A stretch of 64,000 bases of DNA from Adiantum capillus-veneris (lineage: Eukaryota > Streptophyta > Polypodiopsida > Polypodiales > Pteridaceae): NCBI GenBank assembly GCA_014529385.2, contig CM043942.1:48156244-48220243 (forward strand). The letters run 5' to 3'. The notes beneath the pieces were generated by a model. That model was not told where the DNA came from. It searched no databases and saw nothing but the letters and a program-made list of their open reading frames with translations. The position numbers and the translations under genes were made by a program. Numbering within the stretch: the first letter of the stretch is position 1; every line of letters starts with the position of its first letter. Shown piece after piece: positions 48,767 through 60,508 of this stretch.

Positions 48767-50482
48767 AATTGATGAATATAGCAACAATCAGGGCCATTAA
48801 GGGGTCCAACGTGTATATATGTACATAATGTGTGTTTTTTTTTTCATTATTTAGAGTTTAATTTCCAACATATTCGATCAAAACCTGGCAATTTTAGCGT
48901 TTTTGTATCATGCGACCAGCATAATAATGAGCTGTAATGACAAAATCCGGAGCATTGGGATGCTTCTAGAGAAAATATATGCTTAGGGGTGAGTATAATA
49001 ATTTTGGCTAATTTTTGCCAGTTAATAAGTATTTTCAATTTATTTTGTTTGATTTTTGTTAATAAACATCAAAAATTAAAAAATCTGGCTCACAAGTATC
49101 GGAATCAAGTTCTGGAAGCAAACGCCAAAGTATCATGATAAGGTTATCAAGCATGGAAGATATGAAGCTAATCTGAAGATGTCAAATTTCGGCCTTAATG
49201 ATCATGACTACATTTCGCCAAAATCGCATCAAATGGTCATACGACTCCGGAATGACAAACGGTTCGACCCACAAGTGGTATGCAGATTATATCGGGATCA
49301 AAGGTGAGGAAATCAGCCCTGTGTCATGAAAATCTAGGGAAGATATAGGTCAGGTAGGCCAAATTCTAGCTCATTGTTCATTTTCACCTTTTGAGAGAGA
49401 AGGAGAGAGCTTTTTGACCTAGAGCGAGCTGCCACATTTCTACCCCGTACGGACGGTCGGAGCCAGCATTTCACACTAGATTTCACAGGTATGTTCCTTA
49501 TCAAGTAAGGATCAAGTCTATTACGCATGCAAGCGCGAATCATTGCACAAATGGGCGAAGGAATCAAATCAAAGTCGGATCGGGTCAAAGAGGTCAAGGG
49601 CCCTTAGAGGCATTCAAGCAAAACTTTTTTCAGGCACAGAACACATCAATGAGCTCCCCACAAGGTCAACAAATCCATATGGTCAAAACACAATTTGGTG
49701 GTGGTACACCGATCGCAATCGGTGTACCTCACTGACAAAAATTGGGACAGAACAAGAAAAACATCTCCCCTCAGCCTCGCCTACAATCTGCTGGTGTCAA
49801 AATCAATTTTGGCCTCCATGGTACGATCGCAATCGGTGCCCCTAGATGCAAGTTTTGCAACTTTTGACTTGGCCCAGGCTTGGAACTCAGTTAAATGTAC
49901 ACACTCTTGAATGTTCAAGGAAAATGCACAAATTTTGCTCATGGAATGGGGCAAATTTGTCAAACACAACCGAAAAGGAAAAATTTGACCAACAACTACC
50001 AAAATCCGGTTAAAAATAATGATGGATGATTTGAAAGGTACACTTGTCCGACTAAGAGTCAGAACAGTTGTAGAAAACCTCGGATGGATCTCAGAATCTC
50101 CTACAAGTACAGATATAGTCATTTCAGTCTCGAATGATCATAAAAAGGTAGAATTGGAGCCGAGCCAATGCCAAAACCAAAAGGTCACTTAAGGATGTTC
50201 AAGCATCACATGGATATCCAAGAAATGCCTGAAAAATGCACAAATCTGGAAAACCTCCTAAGACAGGGTATGAAGTGCCTGATAAGGTCAAAATCAGACA
50301 ATGGAGTAGGCTGATGGTAGCAGAACCTCATGGAAGCATTGGGAGCTCTAAAAATAACTTCAACTAACTCCAAGATCCAACCAAATTTCATTAGGAAAAC
50401 CCAATATGGTTAGACTTAGTAAAATATGGTCAAACAGTGAAAAATTGCTCTAATTTGTTCATTTTAAGCCCAAACTTGAAAA
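48767..50482 (+). other. Non-coding block with two palindrome copies
   Basis: No long frame. CGATCGCAATCG occurs at 49710-49721 and 49824-49835, each one G-to-A change from the perfect palindrome, again followed by GGTG. It continues after the nested copia at 55589-56149. Confidence 0.75.
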
Positions 50483-50487
50483 TAAAT
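50483..50487. repeat. Target-site duplication of the copia element, left (taaat)
   Basis: taaat is repeated at 55584-55588, directly after the 3' LTR. Confidence 0.93.
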
Positions 50488-50787
50488 TGTTGAGATGTCG
50501 AGCTCTACACCTTGAGCTGGCATCCACTACGGGTCTTGGCCGCTTACAGCATTTACTCACTGGCGCGTTAGGTGACCGACATGGAGGATCTCTACCAGTG
50601 ATTCTACAGCTGGACTACACTTATAGTGCCAGCCTAGTACGCTTCTAGCGAGTTCACACTTAGTGACCGCATGTACATATGTGCTACTTTTCAGCTTTAG
50701 CACTACTCTCTTTTCTGTGAAGAAGAAGCTTTCCATCTCTGTGTGCTTTTGTGCTTGTCTGTGTAGCTTGCATCCTCATTCTTTACA
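50488..50787 (+). repeat. 5' LTR of the copia element
   Basis: 300 bp. Compared with the 3' LTR it has three transitions by eye and lacks four short stretches next to small direct repeats, which accounts for the 23-bp length difference. Confidence 0.96.
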
Positions 50788-50804
50788 TGGTATCAGAGTG
50801 GTGC
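50788..50804 (+). other. Primer-binding site, initiator-Met tRNA type
   Basis: TGGTATCAGAGTGGTGC directly abuts the 5' LTR; TGGTATCAGAGC is the common plant copia primer site. Confidence 0.9.
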
Positions 50805-51060
50805 AGGCAAAGAGCTAGCAAGAGCATCACATTCGTTCGCAATCCACGACCAGATGCGCAACGAATATTTTAGTTTTTCGCACAAGTTTCTGAACAGTCT
50901 GTGCAGTATACAGAGATTTACTGTACAAGTACAGTGGTTGTATGTACGCTTGATTGTGGACACTCGTTGAGTGTAGAAAGCGTTACAGGAACCACGATAG
51001 CAGGTTCAGCAGATTTGCAGGTTTTTGCAGATTGCAGCTATTTTGTCTTAGTGCTTCAAG

Positions 51061-52666
51061 ATGTCTGACGGTTTCAGTCAGATTGTTACTGAGAAGCTTG
51101 AGAAAAATAACTACCCTGCATGGAAGTTCAGAATAACAAATTTCCTAAAAGGAAAAGGTTATTGGGACTATGTAGAAGGAGACAATGAAAAGGAACCAGA
51201 GATTCCCGAGGCAAATGCTACAGCAGAACAAAGGAAAGCTTTGAGGGACTGGCAACAAGGCCAGAGCAAAGTGATGTATTGGCTGTCTATGAGCATCACA
51301 GATGGCATGATGGGCTATCTACAGGATGCTGAAACCCCCGCCATTGCATGGAAAAACTTAGGCAGAGTGTTCGAGGTGAACACCAAGGCCAGGAAGCTTC
51401 AACTAAAGTCGGAGCTAAATCAGGTTAAGAGGAACAACCTCTCAATCAATGATTATGCCTTTGAAGATCAAGAGTATCATTGAGGCTCTTGGATCTATTA
51501 AAGTCTCAGTGGAAGACGATGACATTGTCCGTGCATGCTTGGATGGTCTAGGAGATGAGTATGTACATTTTAGGTCTTCCATGAATACAAGAGACGACAT
51601 CCCCGTGTTCCAAGATTTGATTTCTATGCTTATTCTTGAGGAGAAGAACCTTGACACATCTTCTTCTCATGGAAGAAATAATTCTGAACAGGCCTTCTAT
51701 TCTAACTCCAACAGAGGTAGAGGTAGAGGTCGTGGTCGAGGCCCAAGGGATTGCAGGGGCCAATTTCTGGAAGGTCAATCAAATCAAAACAATACAGGTG
51801 GCAGGGGAAACCAGTCTCAAGGCAGGGGGAGTCAAAGAGGTTGTGGTGCAGGATCAAGCAGGCAGCAACATACTCTAGATAGTAGAGAATGTTGGACTTG
51901 TGGTGAAAGAGGTCACATGTCACGTGACTGTCCAAAGGGAAAAGCAAGTAGAAAGAGAGAACATGGCAACTATGCATCTACTAGCAGAGATGCAGATGAC
52001 AGCAAAAACGAGCGCATGTTTGTTATGCAACATGTAATGAATACAATGACTGCAGAGAATTCCACCCAAGATGATGTTTGGTATGTGGATTCAGGTGCCT
52101 CTAATCACATGACGTCTTGTGGAGAGTGGTTTAGAGATATGCGCAAACCAGATGTGTCAGGCTATGTGCAGACAGGAGATGACACAGCTCACCCCATTGC
52201 TCATGTAGGGGACATACCTCTAAATACGAAGAGTGGGAAATCAAAGTACTTAGCAGATGTACTTCATGTCCCAAACATTACAAAGAATCTTGTTTCTGTT
52301 GGACAAATGGTTGAGCAGGGTTTGCAGGTTCGCTTCAATCCAAATGGCTGTTATGTAGAAGATTTCCAGAATGGCTGCAAGCTGATCACAGAGGGCAAAT
52401 GTGTGGGCAGAATGTTTACGCTGAATGTAGAAATGCCTGAGGTAAAAGCTGCATTATTTGCACAGGGCACAGGTGTTGTGGCTGATGTTGACATTTGGCA
52501 CAAACGCATTGGCCATGTCAATGAGCAGAGACTGCGTAGCATGCAATCAAAACAGATTGTAAAAGGTTTGCCCAAATTCAAGGTGGATGGTATGCATAAA
52601 GTGTGTGCAGCATGCCAGTTTGGAAAACAGTCAAAGGGCTCATTTCCACATGCGCAATGTATGTAA
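51061..52666 (+). pseudogene. Copia gag, zinc knuckle, protease and pre-integrase region
   Basis: ATG 51061 starts MSDGFSQIVTEKLEKNNYPAW, the usual copia gag opening, followed by YWLSMSITDGMMGYL. A one-base shift near 51460 moves to the frame 51449-52666: Arg/Gly-rich part, knuckle CWTCGERGHMSRDC, protease VWYVDSGASNHMTS, LADVLHVPNITKNLVSVGQM and the pre-integrase box IWHKRIGHVNEQRL, then CAACQFGKQSKG. The frame is lost at about 52640. This is an otherwise well-preserved polyprotein. Confidence 0.93.
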
Positions 52667-53990
52667 AAGGCCACTTGAGGTGGTGCACACAGATGTTTGG
52701 GGTCCAACCGATACTGCAAGTATACATGGTTGCAGGTATTATGTCTCTTTCATTGATGACCATACAAGGAAAGTATGGGTCTACTTCATGCGTAACAAAA
52801 GTGAAGTGTTTGGTCACTTTCAAGACTTCAAAGTCATGATTGAGAAGGAGACAGATATGCAAATCAAGACATTGAGGTCAGATGGAGGGGGAGAGTACTT
52901 CTCCAATGATTTTTCAGATTTTCTGCGAATGCATGGTATACACAGGCAGTTTACATGCAGATATACTCCACAGCAGAATGGGGTCGCAGAAAGGAAAAAC
53001 AAGCACATTGCAGAGGTTTCACGTGCATTGATGAATGAGAAGAACATGCCTCATCATTTCTGGGCTGAAGCTGTAAATACAGCTGTGTACATTATGAACA
53101 GGACACCTACAGCTGCGGTGCATGATGTAACACCTGAGGAAACGTTTACAGGTACAAAGTCTGATTTGGCACACTTGAAAGTGTTTGGCTGCATAGCTTA
53201 CATGCATGTACCAGATGAGTTGCGTAGGAAATTGGATCCTAAAGCAGAGAAATGTATTCTTGTGGGATATTCCCTTGAACAAAAGGGGTACAGGTGCTAC
53301 AATCCTACTACACGAGAATTACGAGTGAGTAGAGATGTAGTCTTTGATGAGATGAGCAGCTGGTACAGTAATGTACATGGCACTATTGGGGCTGATGTAA
53401 AAGATGATGTGGTTGTACAAAATGTGAGGCCACAGTCAGAGGTTTTGAGTGGACCACAAGAGTCCTCTTCTCGTGGCTCTGTTGAGAAACCATGGAATGG
53501 TAGACTACGTACGCAGGTTACTCCACCAACAGGTACAGGGAATGTATCACGAAAAGGAAAGGAAAAGGTTGATGAACCTCCCTTTATGGTTGATGCATCA
53601 TCAGGTTTTTCACATGTAGACATGGATTCAGATGGTTCTGAACAAAGTCTTGATGAGGAATTTGGAATTCCGGCTGTCAAGACACCTGGTGTAAGGAAAG
53701 TACAAGAAGATGCTAGAGGGCAAAGGAGTGACCTAGGACCGCGCAGATCTAATAGAGTCAGAAATCCAGTTCAGAAATTGACTTATGATGGGTATCTAGC
53801 GCATCACCAAGCCTACATGGCTAAGGTGATACAGGATGTGGAGCCCACATGTTTTGAGGATGCAGTTGGAAATGTGCATTGGGATGATGCAATGAATGAA
53901 GAGATGGCTGCATTGGAAGCAAATGACACATGGGAGTTGGTGCCATTGCCAAGTGGCAAGAAGGCTATTGGCTGTAAATGGGTGTCATAG
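52587..53990 (+). pseudogene. Copia integrase and start of RT
   Basis: The core reads VVHTDVWGPTDTASIHG (first Asp), LRSDGGGEYFSNDF (second Asp) and YTPQQNGVAERKN (Glu), followed by HFWAEAVNTAVYIMNRTP and FGCIAYMHVPDELRRKLD. A variable acidic region leads to the RT start: WDDAMNEEMAALEANDTWELVPLP...GCKWV. Here the frame ends because the next part of RT is deleted. The join lies within TCATAGCAGTGAGAGCTG and TCATAGCAGTGGCTG, a repeated TCATAGCAGTG. Confidence 0.93.
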
Positions 53991-55288
53991 CAGTGAGAGC
54001 TGTCATAGCAGTGGCTGCATCTAGAGGATGGATTATGCATCAAATGGATGTAAAGAATGCCTTCTTGAATGGTGAGTTGCAAGAGGAAGTGTATATGGAT
54101 CAGCCACCTGGTTATGTCGATCCAGGTTACCCAGATTATGTATGCAGACTTCTCAAAGCTTTGTATGGTTTGAAGTAGGGCTCTAGAGCATGGCATGGCA
54201 GGATTGCCAAGTATCTTGTCAGTATTGGGTTTAGGAGAGCTCATGCTGATCATTCACTCTATGTACATGAGAGTGATGTGGGGATTGTGGTCATTACCAT
54301 ATATGTAGATGACCTTATTATTGTTGGTGACAATGCTATGGAGATTGACCATGTGAAGGGTCTTCTCAAACAGGAGTTTGAAATGAAAGATTTAGGCGAG
54401 TTGCGCTACTTTCTTGGCATTGAAGTGATCAGGACTCCAGAGGGTGTATGGCTATCATAGAGACAGTATGCTTTGGACATGTTGTCAAAGTATGGTATGG
54501 CTGATTGTAAGCCAATTTCTATTCCCTTGGATGTGAATGCAAAGCTGAGTGCAGAGAAGGGTGATGTTGTTGAGGATGTCAACATGTACAGGAAGATTGT
54601 GGGTAGTCTAATCTACTTGACTATCACGAAGCCAGACTTGAGCTACACAGTAGGCTTGGAGAGTCAGTTCATGCAACTTTCGAGGAAGCCACATTTGGAT
54701 GGAGTACGACGCACACTTAGGTATGTGCAAGGTACTCTTGACTACGCATTGTTCTATGCAGCAGATGCACCATTAGCATTGTATGGGTATACAGATGCAG
54801 ATTGGGCAGGTAGCATTGTTGATAGGAGATCTACGAGTGGCTTCATGTTCTCTTTTGGGAGTGCTGCTGTTACTTGGAGCAGCAAAAAGCAGCCTACGGT
54901 TGCTTTATCAAGCACAGAGGCCGAGTACAGAGGTGCAGCAGTTGCGGTGTGCGAGGTAGCTTGGCTACGCACATTACTTGAGGACTTGGGAGTGCAGGTG
55001 GACCAGCAGATTTTCATCCATTGTGACAACCTCAGCAGCATGCAGTTGGCTAGGAACCCAGTGTTCCATGCCAGGACCAAACACATAGAGGTCCATTACC
55101 ACTACGTTCGAGAGCGAGTGTTGGCGGGCGACATCGACTTGGTCTACGTCAGCACAGAGGAGCAGATAGCGGATATCTTTACCAAGGCCCTCGGAGCTGA
55201 GAAGCTTCGACGTTTCCAGACTATGCTTGGACTCTGCGACATGCAGAGCTCAAGGGGGAGTGTTGAGATGTCGAGCTCTACACCTTGA
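53978..55288 (+). pseudogene. Copia RT (internally deleted) and RNase H
   Basis: One frame: [49 protein letters not shown]-stop, then the catalytic TIYVDDLIIV and DLGELRYFLGIE, stop at 54458-54460, then RNase H with GYTDADWAGS, STSGFMFSFG, LSSTEAEYRGAA, CDNLSSMQLARNP and QIADIFTKAL. Both stops (54176-54178 and 54458-54460) are TAG where relatives have Gln. The segment between GCKWV and VRAVI, with the early RT motifs, is missing. The frame ends 28 bases inside the 3' LTR. Confidence 0.93.
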
Positions 55289-55583
55289 GCTGGCATCCAC
55301 TACGGGTCTTGGCCGCTTACGGCATTTACTCACTGGCGCGTTAGGTGACCGACACGGAGGATCTCTGCCAGTGATTCTACAGCTGGACTACACTTATAGT
55401 GCCAGCCTAGTACGCTTCTAGCGAGTTCACACTTAGTGACCGCATGTACATATGTGCTACTTTTCAGCTTTAGCACTTAGTCATTTTGTACTCTCTTTTC
55501 TGTGAAGGAGAAGAAGAAGCTTTCCATCTCTGTGTGCTTTTGTGCTTGTCTTGTGTAGCTCTCTTGCATCCTCATTCTTTACA
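55261..55583 (+). repeat. 3' LTR of the copia element
   Basis: 323 bp with the same ends as the 5' LTR; the polypurine tract is immediately upstream. Confidence 0.96.
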
Positions 55584-55588
55584 TAAAT

Positions 55589-56149
55589 CATCAGTGGGCT
55601 AGGCAGGCATAGGGGTTCATGACCATCTAGTTTCCACCCAAAAAAGGCCCAGAACATTGATCGCGATCGGTGTACCTCAGCTTCAGATTTTGACAAAAAC
55701 CTATCAGATCCCTTGTATACATCTTGTTCAAGTCATCAACCAAGTTTCAAGCCATTTGGACTGCAAAAACTCATAAAAAGTCAGAGTCTAGTCCAAAACT
55801 CCCTTGTAACCCAGAAATGGGACCTGCAAACTCAAAAGTAGTTCAAATGACACACAGAGTGGATCCAAATGACCTTCCAACTATCAGCAACCCACTCATG
55901 TGATCAAATCTAATTTTGGCCTCTATACTACGATCGCGATCAGTGTACCTCAGACCCAGAACTGGCTTAGATTTTTATCAGTCATAGCTCTAGTCTTCCT
56001 AGTCCCACTGGTGAAATATGGACAAAAATGAATGAAATTTGTTCAAGTTATGATCAGTTTTAACTTTTGAACTGTTTTTTTACTAAAAGTCTAAATGCGA
56101 TTGATTGCGAAGGGAAAATCCTGACAGCTTGTGATTCTCCTGACACAAA
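55589..56149 (+). other. Non-coding block before the 3' ORF, with two palindrome copies
   Basis: TGATCGCGATCG at 55658-55669 and CGATCGCGATCA at 55931-55942, each followed by GTGTACCTCAG. The surroundings resemble those in the 5' leader (GGC-C-CAG before, CAGA-TTT after). Confidence 0.75.
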
Positions 56150-59100
56150 ATGCCTCGCCAAAAGAAAGAAAGGCAGTGGATAGCAACACCATATGAAGTG
56201 GAGGAGCTCGCCACAAATGAAAAGGCTCACATCTTGGATGAAATACTTGCTCAAATCCCTGCCCACATATTCATCTCAAAGTTTAAGGATGCGGATGGTG
56301 ACTTGGTAAAAACAACTATCATGCCACCAGAGATATGGAACCTCCACCGAAGGCCGGAGGTAATAGAGGCTGTGCGAGCTGTACACTTGGAGAAATTTTT
56401 CAGATTACAGCCATGGGGAGTAGATTACATGAGGGCCCATGAGCTCATGAGCTCGATACAATATGATGGGCAGGCAATGCTCATGGATAAGGATGGATCG
56501 AAGGTGAAAGTAAAGATTATGAAGGAAATCATCAACAAAGCTTTGCAGTTCTTCCCAGGGCAACACGATATGCTGGCAAAGACAATGTCACTGGATAATG
56601 AGAAAGCATTTGTCAAAGCAAAGGGAAACAAATACAAATACAGTGACATGATATACGGAGAGCTGGAATTGCCGATGAGATTGATCTCCCAGCATTTCAG
56701 AGTACAAAAGCCTCCTCGCTACACCGAGCCAATCTTGCACATTGCCGTAGTCATGGCTCTAGCGACGGCAGAAAATAGAACCATTCGCTGCGACTACGGT
56801 TCCTACATTCTGGACAATCTGATTGAAGCAAATTTGAAAAGCTCGGCAAAAAACAAAAGCTACATGAACGCAGGACCGATGCTAACCAGAATAGCATACC
56901 AGGCTTTGGGAATGATCGAAGATTTTCCAGCTGCTGCCAGCTCTCAAACGGCCCTGATCCAGAAAGCCAAGCTGGTTGCTCACTCCGTAAAGACGACCCT
57001 CGGTGCGACATCATCGCGCTCAGCAAAGGCCACCAATAAAAGTTTGAGTGATGAAGAAAAAATGGAGAAAGATGATGAAGGAAAGTCTCAAGATTCTAAA
57101 GACAAAGGGCCCTCAGAGTTTGAGGAAAGCGAGGAGGAAGATTCAACAAAGCCGCTCGAGAGAAAAAGATGGGAGAGAAGTGCAATACCGCAGTCGAACC
57201 TGCAAAAAGCATATGCGGAAGCTCAAAAAAGAGTCGAGGAAAGACGAACCAAATTACGAGCTGACAGACAGGCTCGAGCGGCTGCAACACAACAGGCACA
57301 AAAAAGAAGATTCGAAAGGGAAAGGCAAGAAAGGATAGAAAATGCAACTCACCTACGGGATGAGAAGCATAGGTTAGAAGTAGAACAGAAGGCTGCAGAA
57401 GTGGAAATTTCTTCGCAGTCCACTGAAGGAACAAAGGAGAAAGACGCGGCTGATGAGACAAATCAGGCGGATCATCTTAAGAAGATCCAAAGAAAGAGGA
57501 ATCTGGAAGAGCGACGGGCGGTGGATCTCACCTGCCAAATAATAATCGGGATTTTAAAGAAAAGAAAAGCGGAAGCATCTACTTCGCAACAAGGGGAAGA
57601 GACTTCCAAGAAGAGACATGTATGAGAAGAATCAAGTCCACCTCCTCTCTCGCCCAAATCACCTCCTCCCTCGCCTAGAAAATTGCCTCCTCCATCACCA
57701 AAATCTCCTCCTCCTCCCCCTTCTCCATCGAACAAAAAACAACCAACCCCTCCCCCTTCAACCTCGCAAAAGGAATTTATACCACCTACAGAATCCATCG
57801 GATACCACGAAGCCTGCCAGGCAGTGGCTGGTTTTGATTACAAGCAAACTCTACGGGAATTAGAACGGAAATTCCAGTGTCAGCATGTGGTGCTGAATGA
57901 AAAGGAAATGCAGGTACAAGAAGCCCAACAAAAGCAAGCATCTGGGCAAGAAGAGTTAGAGAGCCCGAGGACGCAACTAGAACGCACAACAGAGGAAAGA
58001 GACCTTGAGCGACAGTAGGCTTAGTCTCTGATCAAAGACTTGGTGGACGTCAGGACATACTTGACCGCCAAAGAGAAGGAGTGCCAAGAGCTGACGGCGA
58101 GAGTCAAGAAAGCAACCGAGAAGCTTGCCTATGAGAGTGCAAGATTCCAAAGACTTAGCAATTCCTACAGTACTGTCAAAGGCACTCTGACGACTTTAAT
58201 GGTGAATCAGGAACCTGCTGAGGCATTGGTCTCCACATTTGACGATGCCACAGCAGTGAACACTATAGCAACACTAAAAGTAGAGCTAGAGAAAGAAAAT
58301 CTTCAAAGACAACTGCTCGTATCAGGGATGGTGGCCCAGACGGCGGAAAATGAGCTAAAGTTAAAAGAAATGGAGCAGCAACTAGCTCAAGCAAGCGCTG
58401 AACTACAGAATACGAAGCAGATCGGTGACACGCTGCTAAAGGAAAGAGAAGATGTGCTTTTTTAACAACAAATCAAAGCAGAAAAAGCCCAGACTCAACC
58501 GCAACTGCTGCTCGGACAACAAGCGCCACATTTGCCTGGAACATCACACCAAGGGCAACAGGAGCATGAATTTGAAGGGCCCAATCTGGATATAAGAGAT
58601 GAACTCAATGAGAGCATTCAAAACATGCCAGAGGGGCCAACCAAGGAGTACATACTCTATGAAAAGAAGATACTGGAGTCAGCAGCCCTAGCATACTTAC
58701 AACCAGAAGAGGAGGTGGAAGGATTTGGCCATGAGTACCTCCCGTTTCCTCTGCTATTCCATGAAGCAATTTTGTGGAAAGAAAAGATGCGGCCAGCCTT
58801 GCCACGAAACAAAGAAGGGGGTTACGAAGGCATTGCACTCACAGTGGAAGAAGCTCAGATGCTTGTCGATGACCACCCCAAGTGGAGGCAGAAGTGGTTG
58901 GACAAAAGGCCACATGATCTAACAAATTACCACAATGCTCCTTAACATATACAAATATATCCTACATTCTGACCAGTCCCTCGAAGACGCACTTGGAAAG
59001 ATCTCACCACATGGAAGGGGTCAAGGCCGCACAAGCTAAATTACCCGGTTCTGACAGCGTAGCAACCCCCTATGGTGGCCGACATGGTCAGCACACTGAA

Positions 59101-59548
59101 TTGAACAGTCACATTGCTGCGGGATGTCCCCGATTTGGCATGCCAAATGTTAGTAAAGATAGCCCGGATGATCGTCACCTGCATCCCGATGTTTAAAGAT
59201 ACTGAAGGCGACGATCATCCGTGGAATCTGTTCTTGGAAGGACACAGAGGCATCTGCTGGAATCTACACGATTCGCCGCCATGACACATCTTGATGGCCA
59301 TGTACTCCAGGCTAATGTACCTGCCCTCACAATACTTGCAGACATTTGAAGAGGCCTTCGTCACAGGATTCTTCGAAATGGATTCAAGGATTTTCCATCC
59401 CATGGTGAAGGACCTCAAAGCAAGGTACGTAGCATACCAACACACCTTATCTGAAAATCCATTCAGACAGCATCAAGAAGCCCTCAATGCCGTCCTGCGA
59501 ACAAGAAGTTTTTCAGCGACACTCGCTTCATTAGAGCCACATCAATAG
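56150..59548 (+). pseudogene. Giant 3' ORF of the gypsy element, about 1,130 codons with in-frame stops
   Basis: ATG 56150 opens 491 residues to TGA 57623-57625. The same frame continues to 59548, across TAG 58016, TAG 58022, TAA 58463, TAA 58943 and several more stops to 59285, without any frameshift. Layout: helical N-terminal domain (EELATNEKAHILDEIL, PPEIWNLHRRPEVIEAV, YSDMIYGELELPMRLISQHF, CDYGSYILDNLIEANL), then an acidic/basic coiled part, a Pro-rich hinge (about 57626-57790), a long coiled coil (57850-58530), a second domain (EYILYEKKILESAALAYL, YLPFPLLFHEAILWKEKM) and a last part (YLPSQYLQTFEEAFVTGFFE). Some Athila and Tat elements have a 3' ORF; the N-terminal part may relate to plant transposon proteins of that class, but this is a guess. 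Confidence 0.75.
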
Positions 59549-59584
59549 CCAAAGCACTGATCATGCACGAGGGCGTGCAAGGAT

Positions 59585-59598
59585 AAGGAAGGGGGGAG
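59585..59598 (+). other. Polypurine tract of the giant gypsy element
   Basis: AAGGAAGGGGGGAG directly before the 3' LTR (TGTTTGG). Confidence 0.9.
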
Positions 59599-60508
59599 TG
59601 TTTGGGGGATGAAGCAACAAGCGGCCGTTGCTAGAAGGACCATATTTTTCTGAGAAACCATTGTAAAATTCTTTTGTAAAGAAGCATCTCTAAGCTGGGA
59701 AATTGTCAAAGGATGTATGATTATTCTTATGGGAGCAATTGTATATTAGAGACCCAGTTAGAGGTTTGGGAGCTTATGGCCGGACAAGCCATTTTGTAAA
59801 GACCTAATCTATAAAGGTCATTTTTTGTAAGTTTGAAGATAATCTTTTAATGGAGAACTGAGAGGACATCGTATGTTTGAGAGCTCCTTCTTGTTCAACC
59901 TTGTAATCTTCGCCATTGCGGCTACGGTAATCCAAATTCAGATTTGATTATTGCATTGTGTTCCTCTCCTCTTGCTCTTTCATTCAAGTGTAATCATTCA
60001 AGATTCGTTGTAGGTTTTCAACTACGAGTTTGAGGCCTTAAATCGCTGTTTTGAGTGTCTATATGCGTGTTTTATGTTGTTTTGACCCTAGGAGGGGCTT
60101 TAGGGACCCTAAAATGACCCATTAGGATCACTTGTTCGCTGTTTTTGCTGCCTTTGGGACGAACGATCGCGATCGTTGTACCTCTCCAGAATGCTGTGAC
60201 AGTGATAGGATATGTTCTTGATAGTCCCCTGTAGCTTCCCTTCAAGTTTCGTGCGAATTTGATATGATTTGCATGGTAAACGGGCGTGATGACTGAAGAA
60301 CGGTGTAGGAGGACATATGCAGATTACTTGGCAGTAATGCGATTGATTTACTTATAGAGTTAGTGGTTGCATCTCTTCGAGTTCACTTCATTAGGATTGA
60401 CACCCTAGTGAGTTCCCATGCCTCATCCGAGTCGCTTCCCCTGTATTGATAAATATGTTGATGCTTGAGAGCTATGCTATGGACGTCAGTCGCGGTGACC
60501 CGCAAACA
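59599..60508 (+). repeat. 3' LTR of the giant gypsy element
   Basis: 910 bp, TGTTTGG...CGCAAACA, with the perfect palindrome CGATCGCGATCG at 60164-60175. In the 5' LTR the same place is mutated. Confidence 0.95.

Larger units (their letters stand above)
50488..55583 (+). mobile_element. Ty1/copia element nested in the giant gypsy element
   Basis: LTRs 50488-50787 and 55261-55583 (TGTTGAGATG...TTTACA), primer site TGGTATCAGAGTGG at 50788 (initiator-Met type), polypurine tract AAGGGGGAG at 55252-55260 and a perfect 5-bp duplication. Order gag, protease, integrase, RT, RNase H is that of Ty1/copia. It is defective through two frameshifts, one RT deletion and two stops. Confidence 0.96.
36752..60508 (+). 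mobile_element. Giant Ty3/gypsy element (Tat-like), 23.8 kb including a nested copia
   Basis: LTRs 36752-37660 and 59599-60508, primer site TGGCGCCGTTTCCGGGGAA (37662-37680, Asp-type, usual for Tat/Athila), polypurine tract 59585-59598 and a 5-bp target duplication define it. Without the nested copia element it is about 18.7 kb. Content in order: long leader with palindromic repeats, gag with an extra N-terminal domain, protease, RT, RNase H, two H2C2 fingers, integrase, second protease-like domain, an internal polypurine tract, a second non-coding block with the same palindromes, and a very long 3' ORF. All ORFs carry stops or shifts. Confidence 0.93.

Noticed and set aside
48767-50482. Considered as the 3' LTR of a separate gypsy element ending at the inner polypurine tract
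   Set aside because: No second copy of this sequence was found upstream of gag, and the outer LTRs with their target duplication account for the element; kept as an alternative in the findings.
50461-50800. Considered as part of the giant gypsy 3' LTR
   Set aside because: It matches 55261-55583 and is flanked by taaat duplications, so it is the copia LTR.
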